64,000 nucleotides of DNA from positions 635,001 through 699,000 of the forward strand of contig JARHVA010004907.1 of assembly GCA_037957365.1 (NCBI GenBank), given 5' to 3'. The notes beneath the pieces were generated by a model. It did not search any database, was not told the DNA's origin, and saw only the letters and a program-made list of their open reading frames with translations. A program made the position numbers and the translations under genes. Shown here in pieces: positions 9,519 through 21,030 of the stretch (position 1 is its first letter; each line of letters starts with the position of its first letter). The DNA is from Torreya grandis. Lineage: Eukaryota > Streptophyta > Pinopsida > Cupressales > Taxaceae.

Positions 9519-11560
9519 ATGGTTTTTACTAGACAACAATTCAGAAATCAAACCAATCAGGAACCACCTTCCTCTTCTTATTCCTTCATGGAGTATACCT
9601 CAGATGTTGAGGGTTTACCCCATCATTCTACCCCCCATACCATGCCTTAGATAGTTGCCCAAGGTGATGTGGATTTTTCCACTTTCCTTGATAATAATCC
9701 TATATCCCTCCAACATTAACTCAACACCTTGTCTTATCTCACTCCTACTTTAGTTCCTCTTAATGATCCACCTTATAGGATGCCTTCCCATATTATGGTT
9801 GTTACTATATCTACCTAGCCTATGATCATGCAAACATCTTACTCCACCAATAATCCACCTACTACCTCTACCCAAACTCAATAAAACAACCCAACCAATA
9901 ACCAAACAACTCCTACACTAGCCAAAAACTCCTCCAATATAGGGGAAACCTTACCTTTAGTTACCCATACTCCATCCATCATGGGAATATCTTATGCCCA
10001 TATTATCATTATTCCCCTTATCACTACCAACCCACCAATCTCCACCCCACTTTAAAATGTGGTGCTATATATACCTTCCACCTATCAGTGCCAGAGTCAC
10101 CGCTCATCCCCAACCAACTAAATCATCCATACCTCCAACCCAATCCATATCAATTCCCTAATCTACCAATCTAATCATACTTCCTAACTAACCCAAATAA
10201 ACTCCTCGACAAATACTTATGACACCCTAACCATGCTATATTCCTAATCCACAAGGATATGTAGCTCCATATTCTACCCAAATTGTTGTGCCCATAAACC
10301 CTTATGTGGCATTAGCATCATCCCAACCCTCAATGACCACATACCAACATGTGGATATCCTCTCAACCTTATACCAGTTATCCATATATTACATCCACCC
10401 AACCTCAGAAAAACTTACCATATAATTATGGATCTCCCCAACCCCAGATCGATTTAGTCAAAATGTTGGACAAAATGACCAACCTAGAGTCATCTATCTC
10501 TAGGGTTCACAACATCTTATCTCTGTACCAAATCTATAATGAACATATTCACCCATCTATCCTTATCTAACCTTACCATCCTCAATGGGAACTACCCAAA
10601 TTTATAAGTTTCAAAGCAAGGAGGACCCCCAATAACACCTAAGAGCATTTTGGCATTCTTGTTACTTAATTGCCTATGACAATATTCTTCTCCTTTGCAC
10701 CTTTACTTTTTATTTATCTAGACTAGCATTATATTGGTATATTTCTATCACTAAGCACTCCATATTTTCCTTTTCCCACTCACCCAAACCTTTTTAGACC
10801 ATTTTTTGATCAATATATATAAGATCTCCATCACCGACCTCTAGTCCATCAAAACATTTGATGATGAATCAATTGCTCATTTCATAGCTTGATGGAGAGG
10901 TCTTATCAACCAGCTCTCTTTATCTTTTCCCCAACCCAAGTTGATTAAAATTTTCTCTCGGTCTTGTGCCAAACACATTATCCCCACTCGATAAGTTCAA
11001 ACTTTCATAACTTTTGATAAGGCTTTCACCATGACATGAAAACTAGAAGTCAAAGCCATCAATGGGAGGAAGTTGAAACTAAGAAACAAAAACTCTAGAT
11101 TCAAATCCAATGACCCTTCCCCATCTGAAACCACCAACCAATCTAACTACCCTTACAATAAACCAAAGGTAGTTGCAAACATAGTTGTCCTTAAAATCAC
11201 TCCACCTTTGGTTGTCAACCAACCCAACCAAACCAACTCTTCGAACTCCTCCAATCAACAAACTCAAACTTAAAATTGGGCTACCCCAAAACAATACACT
11301 CTATTAGGAGAGTCATATGTTTTAGTTTTGGATAGGTTTCTCAAATCCAACATCATACATCTTCCCCATATTAAACCTCCTAAATAATTTTATGCTTCTC
11401 ATCTTGTGCCTAGTTGGTAAAATGAGAATGATCTTGTGCTTTCCACTATGTCATTAGCCATGACATTAGTAGGTGTAACACCTTCAAAAAAATGTCCAAA
11501 ACTTGATTTATAAAGGATAAATTACAAAGGATAATCCCAATATACCCTTAAATTAGTCAT
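9519..11560 (+). pseudogene. E1 gag with intact CHHC ligands
   Basis: The start is taken at ATG 9519 (MVFTRQQFRNQTNQEPPSSS), because both E2 gag copies have ATG at the same place. The N-terminal third is rich in Thr, Asn, Pro and Ser; the middle holds the Gag core (SITDL...FDDESIAHFIAWWRGL-type segment near 10830-10900, one stop). At 11435-11476 the frame reads CAFHYVISHDISRC, a CHHC knuckle with all four ligands and Gly8 changed to Ser; one base is missing just before it relative to E2, shifting the frame. Many stops are TAG where E2 has CAA or another sense codon. Gag would assemble the particle and bind RNA. Confidence 0.8.
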
Positions 11561-13340
11561 TTGACATATTTTGACAACCTTGTCCCAACCATGTCCCTTC
11601 TACCAACCATGATGATAACAAACTAGAATTATCGCATGCTCATGAGGTCCATATATTTAATGTAATTATCATTGAACCTATCATTGAGGAAACCACTACC
11701 TCACCTACCTACTTCTCCATTTCACTTATTGAAGTGGTGGAATTCCCCCCATTCCTTTGGACACATAAACAAAAGAATCAACCACCTCCATTCCTTCACT
11801 TGATGAGATAATGGACTTACCCACCTCTCCTTTGATATAAATACTAAAGGAGGCAACCATTATCATCACACATCCCTCCCCCACCATGAAATCACCCACT
11901 CTCTCTTTGAAAACCATTCCAAAAGAAGAGATCACTTTATCTACTCCTTCCATGGAGGAAACATCTTCCCAAATCTTGGAGTCTTCCATCAAGGAAAAGG
12001 ATGAAGGAACCATTCCCTTACCTCAATCTAAGGGCCTAATATTTAAATATGATGCCCAAGGAACCAAAACCATCTACAAACCCTTCTCTAGACTGGTCCA
12101 AAGCCTAGAATTCTCTTCTCAACCTAATTTGGATCGATCAACCTTTTGGCACCATCTTGGACTCCCCTATAAAAATACGCATGAACCTTCAACCTAAATT
12201 TCATCCACCATTCAACCTATCATCACCTCAACCCCTTAATCAAACACCTCTCCCCCCAAAACCATGGGGAACCATCCAAACCATCTCCATCTAGAATCAT
12301 CAAATCACCTTACACCTCTCTTATCAAACCTATCAATAACTTAGGGGTACTTCCTAATCCTATCCTTATGTACCCATATTTGACGTTGGATTTATCCCCA
12401 TCTAGTCCACCAAATAAAACCTTACCCAAACCAAATAATAAGGTGGAATAACCCAAACTCCCACCATACAACCCTCTTATGCTCTATTTTAGGACCCCAT
12501 CCTTCTTCTATCTTAAGAGCTCATCCTTCTACCAAGAATTCCAACCCTCCCAAAACTACACAAATTAAACTTCCTACTTATTTTATACCTTTACGTACCC
12601 CCTCCAAATCATCAAACACCCCATAATTTTTATCCAAACTATCTACCTCTACCTACCCACTTATATCCAAACTTCCATCATCTCAATCATCCACCTCCAA
12701 ATCTTTCACCTTTAAAACTTCCACCATAAAACCATCCAATAACAAACAACCCAAATTAAACCCACCTACCAAAACCATTCTACCACCCATAACTTCCATG
12801 GTGAAGCCTACTTCTAAGAAGGCTCCCACCCCAATAACCAAAATCCCACCACCTTTAACACCTTTGGTCAAATCTTATTAGACCATTTTACAAATGTTGT
12901 TACAAACTTCTTCCTTAATCCTAACACCTATCAGACCCTTTGACCCTTCAAGTCCTAAACCATCTCTGTTTGATGATAGTTTAATTTGAACATACCATAG
13001 GACACCTGGGCACAACATAGAGAACTCTAAAGCTTTCCAAGCACTTGTCCATAACTTATGGGATGAGGATGATCTATTATAAAATGAACCTCTCTTGATC
13101 CTTTTATCAACCCAACCACCAAATGAACCTACCCAACACTTATCTACTCCCACACTCTCACTCAAGAGTGAGGTAGAACTAAAGAAGCCTTCTATCCCAA
13201 CATTTCCCCTCATCTACACTATCCATATGGTCACCCGATCTTGGGCCCAACAAAAGGATAAGGGAAAGGCCAAAGTGTCCATATTATGGACATATCCTTC
13301 CACCCCTCAACCTTTAAACTAAACTCAAACACCTTCACCT
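11561..13340 (+). pseudogene. E1 gag-protease spacer with second CHHC-like knuckle
   Basis: A Pro/Ser/Thr/Lys-rich region not matched to a known domain. It contains a conserved piece seen in E2 (SFSLK...PSMEE near 11900-11960 and YKPFSRLVQS near 12075). At 12987-13028 it encodes -TYHRTPGHNIENS, a second knuckle-like motif in which the first Cys codon is TGA and the last is Ser; E2 has CSYHKTPRHDTKNY at the same place. It is followed by ALVHNLWDEDDLL. The repeated knuckle suggests that the Gag C-terminus was copied or extended. Function unknown. Confidence 0.6.
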
Positions 13341-13539
13341 TCACCAAAACCTAAAATATCCATTTTGGGTGCCCCTACCTCCAACCCTTTTGAATCTATC
13401 TAATGAGTAGTTCTAAAATAACTCCACCAAAAAGTAATAAAAATGAGCCTATAAGATCTAATCAACACCCCATCATTTCTAAGGAATAATAGATGTCATG
13501 CAATCTATATAGTTCCAACTCAAAGACCCTTAACCACTT

Positions 13540-13930
13540 GCATCCTTTATCATAGCTCATCAACTTTCCACCTTTGTCACATTTAAGGATTCAAATATAC
13601 CCTCTATTCATCCTAAAGATCTTGATCCTCCCCTTTTCATCACTACATACATTAGTCAAACCTACATCAAAAAGGTGATGATTGATGGGTGAGATAGTAT
13701 TAATATTATCTCCTCTCATGTTTATGACCAACTCCAGCTACCAAAGAATATCATGTCAGAAACCTCAATGATCCTCCATTATTTTAATGATACTATGGTC
13801 ATAACCTTGGGAAAAGTCATCCTCCACATTTTCTTGGGACCTCACACACTTCCAAATCTCTTCTATGTCATAGAAGGTGAGTTCTAATATAATGTATTAC
13901 TTGGATGCCCTTAGATATAGACCATGAGTT
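13540..13930 (+). pseudogene. E1 aspartic protease
   Basis: The plus strand reads TFKDSNIPSIHPKDLDPPLF, then VMIDG-DSINIISSHVYDQLQLP, matching the D-G-G-S-x-N-I active-site loop of retroviral-type aspartic proteases. A TGA stop replaces the residue after DG (GGA or TGG to TGA). The strand continues through a second conserved segment (ITLGKVILHIFLG near 13800) to VIEGEF. E2 has lost the catalytic loop here. It would process the polyprotein. Confidence 0.75.
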
Positions 13931-14990
13931 GTGTCCCATCCACCTTACATCGATGCATCAAGTTCAAACATGAAGGTCAAGTAATCACCATACAAGTTAA
14001 CCCTTGCCCTTTCACATCTTATAATATGGCATATCAACTCAATGATGTTCTTCTTCCTCATTCATCCATCTCACCATAAACTAAAAACAACTCCACCCCT
14101 ACCATCAATGAAGCTTCAACTAGTTCATCTATCCCTTCTCAGATCCCCATAGAGGACCCTTTGGAACCTACTGTCTAATACTTCTCACTAGGAGAGTCTC
14201 ATATTTTAGCCTTAGATTCCTTATGTACTCCTCAAGAGTATGGGAACCTTGACCATGATCCTGATTATGATCCCAATATCAAGACCATCATTCTTTTTAG
14301 GCTTCCTAACCACCAGCCCCAATTTCATCTATGGGGGACTTGATCATCCACTTCTCACTCCCTCCACCACCTCTTATATCCAATCATTTACTTATGATTT
14401 TTTCTATTTGGATAAAACAAAATTTTCCAAATAGTATCTTCATAAGTGTGCTTGGAATGGATTCAACCTTGGTCATTATGAACATGGACCCCATGAGTTA
14501 CCCTTGTTCAAATCCCAAAAACCTCATCAACTATTTGGCCTTGGGTTCATCTCACTAGAAGAACCCATCAATTCACCCAAACCCATTGCCACCATTGATG
14601 AAGATATCCCGTCTTCACCAACCCCATCTCTTTTGAAGTCTAAGGATTTTGAAACCATCCCTTCTAAATTTTTCTAGTAAATACCATTAGTTTGGGCCCC
14701 CTGACCTATCAAAAAGATGGTTGAACTAAAAATTTTCCTTTTATTCATCTTGAAATGGTAGAAAATAATTATCCTACCATCCACACCATCTAAAATTAAG
14801 ATAATGATTCCATTCTCACCTTTCTTGGTGTGGGGGATTCTTCTATCCACAAATCCCTTCCTCTTGAGAACTAAACCATGTTTAATGAATCCACTATTGA
14901 TGTCAACTTGGTTACTCAAGATAACCCTTACATTGTAAAGATCAGTCAATCCTTAGATTCCTCAGAGAAATAATATTACCCAACCTTCAT
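13931..14990 (+). pseudogene. E1 protease-RT linker
   Basis: Decayed coding with pieces shared with E2: IPIEDPLEPT and LGESHILALDSL (about 14140-14220), QEYGNLDHDPDYDPNI (14230-14280), and a Pro-rich tail. No domain of known function was recognised. It is about 1 kb long, as in E2. Confidence 0.55.
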
Positions 14991-15800
14991 GATCAAATCA
15001 TAGATTTTTCTTGGTCCTATTAGGATATGCCTAGGATCAACCCTTCTATATCTCTCCACAACATCATCATCTATCTTGATGTTAATCCAGTTAGGTAAAA
15101 GCTTTGCAGGATGTACCCTTGCATCACCCTTAAAGTCAAATAAGAACTTTAGTGCATCTTATCTATTAACTTCATCCAACCTATTGAATATCCCCGATGA
15201 GTTTATAATATACTTCCCATCACCAAACCCATAGGGGTACTTCACCTCTGTATTAGCTTTTGTGACCTCAATCTTGCTTGTCCAAAGGATAACTTCCTTT
15301 TGCCTAGCATCGACCAACTTGATGATCTTACAACTGACCATGATATTTTATCCCTCATGGATGGTTTCTCAAGATATAATAAAATCTTGATTTCCCCTAA
15401 ATATTATCATAAGACTTCTTTCATCACCCCATGGGGAACCTTATGCTATAGGGTCATGTTATTAGGTCTGAAGAATGTTGGAGCAACCTACTAGTGTGCG
15501 ATGACCTACATTTTCCATGATATCATCCACAAAATCATATAGGACTATGTAGATGATCTCCTTGATAAATCCAAATATTAATGGGATCATCTAGAGGTTC
15601 TCAAAATTATCTTTAAGAACCTAATCCATTTCCATGTCTGATTTAATACCAAGAAATGTGTTATTGGTGTCCTATCTAGAAAGCTTCTTGTCTTTATTAT
15701 CTCACTTTGAGGAATCAAAGTAGACCTTATAAAAGTTAGAGAAATCCATGACATGCCACCTCTAACCCACCTTAAGCAAATATATCACCACCTTCCTATA
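14991..15800 (+). pseudogene. E1 reverse transcriptase
   Basis: Blocks in order: LNLACPKDNFLLPSIDQL (about 15270-15320), LSLMDGFSRYNKILISP, HKTSFITPWGTLCYRVMLLGLKNVGATY (15410-15490), then a TAG stop where the family has Gln, FHDIIHKII, the active site DYVDDLLDKSKY (15543-15580, both catalytic Asp present) and NTKKCVIGVLSRKLL. The frame is mostly continuous from 15300 to 15780 with TAG/TAA interruptions. The clade is Tat, judged from the RT wording and the archaeal-type RNase H downstream. Confidence 0.88.
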
Positions 15801-15960
15801 GGGAGTACCTCCTTTCTCCAACCATTCTTACCCCTCATAAAAGCTCCAATCCATCCATGCTACTTCATATCTCAGTTATCAAATAGATGTCAACCCTTTC
15901 ACCACCTCTCTCAAGAAAGATAGATATTTTTAAATGGATTAAGGAATGTCAACTAACTTC
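15801..15960 (+). pseudogene. E1 RT connection and RNase H deletion junction
   Basis: The segment ends IFKWIKECQ, the usual sequence just before the gypsy RNase H, and is followed within a few codons by the lead-in to the archaeal-type RNase H. In E2 the same points are separated by 450 bp (48438-48888) encoding the gypsy RNase H. Both E2 endpoints carry CAAC and E1 retains one CAAC at about 15950-15953. Confidence 0.7.
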
Positions 15961-16370
15961 CTCCTTTATGAGTCCATCATGACTCTTTCTCAAGAGGATG
16001 TCACCTCAAATTATGTTCTTTTCTCAAAATACCAATGCAGTGGGGGTACCAGAGTTATTCTCATTCCCCTTGATGGAAAACCTCTTATTATTTATTTCAA
16101 ACTTGATTTTGAGTGTACCAACAATATGGCTAAGTATAAATCCCTAGTAATAGGTCTCCAAATTGCTCTAGCCTTGGGAGTTAAGATAATCATTATCTTT
16201 GGTGATTCCTACCTTATGGTCAACCAAGTCAATGGATCCTACCAATGTAAGAATGATGTCTTGCAATAATATGAACAACTAGTAGATGTAATATTAGCAT
16301 CATTTGATCATTACCTTATCCAATCTATTCCATGATATAACAACAAGTTTTCAAATATAATGGCTTCCCT
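15961..16370 (+). pseudogene. E1 archaeal-type RNase H (second RNase H)
   Basis: Open from 15946 to 16269: LSQEDVTSNYVLF, CSGGTRVILIPLDGKP, FKLDFECTNNMAKYKSLVIGL, LALGVKIIIIFGDSYLMVNQV, then YQCKNDVLQ-YEQLV. This is the diagnostic Tat-lineage aRNH pattern. Of the catalytic set, the Asp in FGDS remains and the Glu of xEYE is Lys (AKYK). The segment where YFDGA is expected reads FSKYQC, so the first Asp is absent; E2 also lacks it. It is the best preserved open stretch of E1 pol. Confidence 0.85.
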
Positions 16371-17756
16371 TGCTTCCCAAATCCCATCTTATCCTTCCAA
16401 TTCTAAGCTCTTTATCACCATTCATCATTTTATCACACCTTATATCTAATCCAACCTCACTACCATTTGTAGTGTGGAGGAATATCCATCAAACATTTGG
16501 TACCAATAGACCTTTGACTACCTCAACCTCAGTATCATTCCTCCCAACCTCTCTAGGAATGCTCAAAGAGCCTTTGTTCAGAGTACCTCTCATTATACCA
16601 TACTAGGGGGATACTTTAAATACATGGTTTTTATGGCTTCCTTCTCCATTGCCTATGTAACTATGAAGCTTCCCATGGTATCAAGGAAATGCATGCCAAG
16701 ATTTTTGGGGGATACTTTAGTGGTCTAGTTGTCGATAAACATATCCTTTGCCTTAGATACTATTGGCCCACCCTCAACCAAGACTATTATGATTATGTAA
16801 AAAAGTGTGTTAAATGCTAATAGCATGCCAATTTACATCACGTGATGTCTCATCACCTTCAGGTATCCAAGGACTTTTGACCCTTCTCATAATGGGGACT
16901 AGATCTCATTGTGGAAATTAATCCTCATTTTTCATAGCAGCACCACTCCATCACTGCCATCGAGTATTTCACTAAATAGGTAGAGTTTATTCCCCTCATC
17001 TCAACCAAAGCTAACAAGATATTTGACTTCATCAATCATCATATCATCTATTATTTTGGTCTTCCTCATAAGATCATCATTGATAATGGTAAATATTTCA
17101 AAAAAAAAATAAATTCCAAAGTCTTTATGATGCATTTGGAATCAAGTTAATATTTTCCTCACCTTACCATCCATAAGTAAATAGATAGGCAAAACCCTCT
17201 AACAAAACCCTCAACAAAATGTTAACCAAAATGGTTAATGCTTCTAGTTGGGATTGGCATTTGCACATCATTTTCACTTTATGGGCCTATCACACTAGCA
17301 TTCAAACCTCTACAAGTGTTATCCCTTTCTCTTTATTCTTCAAAGTAGAGGCAATCTTGCATTTCAAAGTCTAGATTCCCTCTCTTTTCATATCCTTTCA
17401 ATACATCATTTATAAAAGTGACTATCATCAAGAGCATTTATCATGACTTGAATTACTATATGAATTCCACCTAGCCACACTTATGCATCTTCATGTCTAC
17501 CAAAAATGAGTCAAGCATACTTATGAAAAGCACATGAAAGAATGAGAATTAAACATCAGATAACTCATCCTAAAGTAAAATCAACATCTGACCAATATGG
17601 ATAAAATAAACCAAGGTAAGTTTGATTTCAATTGAGCTTAGACCCTACATCATAAACTATAAGTATGGATTAGGAGCTTATCATTTGTCCTCTTTTGAAG
17701 GTAAACCAGAACTTGAGCATCTCAATTCTTCACATTTGTGTCCTTTCTTTTGTTAA
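16371..17756 (+). pseudogene. E1 integrase
   Basis: The zinc-binding region reads EMHAKIFGGYFSG, YYWPTLNQDYYDYVKKCVKC (about 16690-16820). The catalytic core has Asp1 in WGLDLIVEIN (about 16900) and Asp2 in IIIDNGKYF (about 17075-17100), both intact; the Glu expected in the VEA(S/N)KTL block near 17195 is not seen, because that stretch reads QNPLTKP through a frameshift. Then come WDWHLHIIFTLW-type residues and a well-kept C-terminus, YGLGAYHLSSFEGKPELEH, ending PFFC with TAA at 17754-17756. The intact C-terminus fixes the pol stop. Confidence 0.82.
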
Positions 17757-18145
17757 ATAGGGATCAAACTCACCTTTTGTCTAACTTAATCTTGTCCCTT
17801 AATTTATGAGATTCTCACCTCCTCACACCTTCATCTCATCCCTTTAAGGAAAATCGATTAAAACATAGAACCATGTGATTAACCATCACAGTCAAAGCCT
17901 AATCCTAAATATGGATACCATAGCTCTACCCATGGAATGGTTCTCATGGATAATTTTTGTCCTTAATCAGATGAAATCCCATGGTTATTGTTTCTCAAAC
18001 CCCCCTTTCTTACCTATAATTAACATTCTTGCACTCTAGGTTTTGCCCTCATAAATGTAAACCTTCAAGATTATATAAACTTATCCGTGTCTAACCTAAC
18101 ATAAAAATAATTTAGGATACCAAAATATCTCTAGTTTGCAGACTA

Positions 18146-18261
18146 CTCCCTTGAATGATAGTCACCTAAAATTTAAATTACTTAAAAGGATAGACTGCTC
18201 CCTTGAAGGATAGCTACCAAAATGAACAAACCCAAATTTAAACCACTCCCTTGAAAGATGA
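18146..18261 (+). repeat. Three spaced CTCCCTTGAAGGATAG repeats
   Basis: Copies at 18146, 18198 and 18246, spaced about 50 bp apart, each containing the near-palindrome TCCCTTGAAGGA. E2 keeps two copies (46099-46112 and 46147-46160, inverted with the element) next to a TA microsatellite. Confidence 0.8.
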
Positions 18262-18835
18262 GTAAGTCAAATTTATTAAATAAATAATTTTAAGCTTCCC
18301 ACATAAATTATCTTCATAAACTTATCAAAATCAAACAATATCAGACCCTATATCAAAATCAGAATGAGCTATCCCAAGAAAGCTACAATCAACTTTCATA
18401 AATAATATCAATATAGTTCTTGCATCGATCAATCTACACATTGCATTAAAACATGGACTTGTATATTAAGGTTCTTAGGTCACATATAGAAAGGAAAACC
18501 AACCCTTAAGAGGTTACACTACCCTTCACACCACCTATCACCTGTCTCCCTTTTGTATCATCTATAAATCAAGGGATTCATAGCTTATTCGACACAATAT
18601 GATCAAGACACCTTTTTACCAAGAAATTCATAATAATTCAAATCATTTGAAAGGCTTATATTCTTTAAGCTAATCTAACTTTGGTTTTGTTGTGTTTTTC
18701 AAAAAAAGAAGCATCATGCCCTTTTCTTATCCTCTCATAATATTTTCACGTACTCATTTAGACATGTGTCTCATGATTTACGTCTCTTTTACCACATTTA
18801 GTTATAATATCTAACTTACTTTATGTGTTATCATC

Positions 18836-19262
18836 AATAAAATAACCATAATCATAACATCACATCCATAATCATAACCATAATTAGAACATCAAGCGTA
18901 TCATAATCAACAAAATAAACCACATCACATATCCACCACCATAACCATAATCAAAGCATCATGATCACAACACATCCTCATAACATTATAACCATGTATA
19001 AAAAAATAACCATAACAATACCATAAACATCATAAAAAAAACCATAAACATCATAACCATATGTAAAATAAAGCATCACATCATCATAATCATCTATAAC
19101 CACTCATCATAAACATCATCCATAATCATCACATGCCTAAGCTAGTGAGTCTACATCTCATAAGCATAATCATAATAAACCATAAACATCAAAACCATGA
19201 ATCATGAAACATAACATAAAATCCATATATCATCATCACATCATATATACATCATTTCCCCT
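18836..19262. repeat. ATAACCATCAT-type low-complexity tract
   Basis: About 430 bp built almost only from CATAA, CCATAATCATAA and CATCATAACC words. A related ATGATG/GTTTATG tract lies at 45180-45545 in E2 at the equivalent position. It is cryptically simple sequence without a fixed period. Confidence 0.75.
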
Positions 19263-19639
19263 CAATATAGACTAATACATGTAACAATGTGCATCCCTCT
19301 CTCTCACATAACATATACATCTCACTACATTGGTTCGTAGGCTAGTATCAAAATCATATAAATATATGCATATCATATCATAAAACCATACCCCTAGGGC
19401 ACCACTACCACTTGGTGTCTACACCCTAAGGTTCTTACTTATCCCCCCACTGAAGTGACCTATTGACCTAGAGTCGTTACACATACACCACCTACCAAGA
19501 TAGCTTTGTACTCACCCCATCAGGGCTCCTATGGATAATGTGTTAGAACTATGGCCTTGTAATAGAACAACTCCTCAAATGTGGTCATGTACCATGACAT
19601 AGGGATACTACTTGGTAGTCCTACTAGTGTTATAACTGC

Positions 19640-21030
19640 TCTTCCTATCTGTCTTATAGAATCCCTCTTCTAGGTCACCAAGTTTAGTGTAGTCCTAGCC
19701 TAGTCCCTCTCACCTATCATAGTCATCACCTAACCCTATAATGTCATAACTTGGACCTATAATGTGGACACCTACACCTTTAAATCTATGATCTATGCCT
19801 ACATATCATCTAGGGATACTATTTCCTATCCATTGGGGCCACCTCCTTATACATATACCTATAGACCCCCACTAGTAGGATCTAAATCCATGGGTTACTT
19901 GCCCCCATCATCCCATCCAAAAGTTACCACTGCATAAAGAGATTGATATCACACCATGTAGCCATAGACAAAACCTACATCATCTATCTCTACTCTATCA
20001 GGTAACTCCTCATGATAAAGAACCATTGTTATTGGTTATGGCTTTGGAAGCAAAAAATTGGCATCCTCCCACCTATACCTCAGGAATGAAGCCAAAATTC
20101 CTTATACCAAGCCAAACTACCTATGACCCCTATCAAAAGGGATGAGCTTAGTCTCACCCTCTCTCCTCCCAAAAATCCACTTATAGCTCTATATTGATCA
20201 AATATGTTGAGTGTAGTGGGCCCATCTCAAAAATCTGACATACGGCCTCCAAACCACATCTCTAACCACCAAAGCCTTCAATGCCCCTCTAAACCAATAA
20301 ATGTCTCTCACACCTCCTCTAATTATTATTAATGCATAATCACTCCTTGATCACATAAAACCCACCTTGAAGTCCATCTAGGCATATCCCTCCCATAATA
20401 GCCCCACCAACCTCAAAACCTAGATATGCTCATAAGCCCAATAATGCAACACAAATCCCAAACTAATACCATATCTTTAGTTAGATATAAACCCCTATAT
20501 TTCTCTATATATCTATACTAACAAAATAGACACCCACCCAAAAACTTTCTAACCTAATATCATCTCCACCAAAACTCCCAGCAACAAATAAGGAAATCTC
20601 TCACTACTCAAATATGGCAATGTAAAACACAAGACTACCATCATCATCATAGTCATCAACATCCTATCATATTTGACCCTCTAATATAAAGGTTTTTAGA
20701 TGAACCCTCTAGCATGCCACCTGGAAAAGGCTTGATCCTCACCATAAAGAAGGTCCATGTGCTTGTCTCTCTCATCTCTCTCAATGCGATCTATTGGTTC
20801 CCCCTAAATGGGTATTTATGTGATCCTATGTACATCCTATAACAAGATCATCATCTCACCAGTCAGTAGGATAAAGGTGTTTATGGCTAGACCCCATCTC
20901 TTTATGAGGGCCATGATCATCATTACATCTTGTGACACATGCTATAAGTGCATCATTGTGCCAAGGCTGACCTCAAGGTGACTTTCAATGATCAATTTGG
21001 AGACCCATAACTATTAATGGTAAGGATCTC
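19640..21030 (-). pseudogene. Plant-mobile-domain (PMD, MAIN-like) gene, antisense in E1
   Basis: On the strand opposite to E1 pol, 20891-20911 reads ALIKRWG, followed by NTFILLTGEMMILL-DV, then GEPIDRIERDERD. This is the N-terminal PMD signature (RWxPETxTFHxPxGEMTxTLxDVxxxLxxPIxGxP). Further on come ERFPYLLLG, FGWVSILLV-IYRE, ISLGFVLHYWAYEHI, DIYWFRGALKALVVRDVVWRPYV (about 20230-20310), LRYRWEDANF and EELPDRVEIDDV. The C-terminal part (about 19648-19780) reads VQVMTL-GEVMTMIGERD-like with heptad spacing, suggesting a coiled coil. About a dozen stops, mostly TAG/TGA. PMD proteins occur as host genes (MAIN, MAIL) and in transposons; the role in the element is unknown. A domesticated host fragment is less likely because its C-terminal part is shared with E2. 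Confidence 0.75.
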
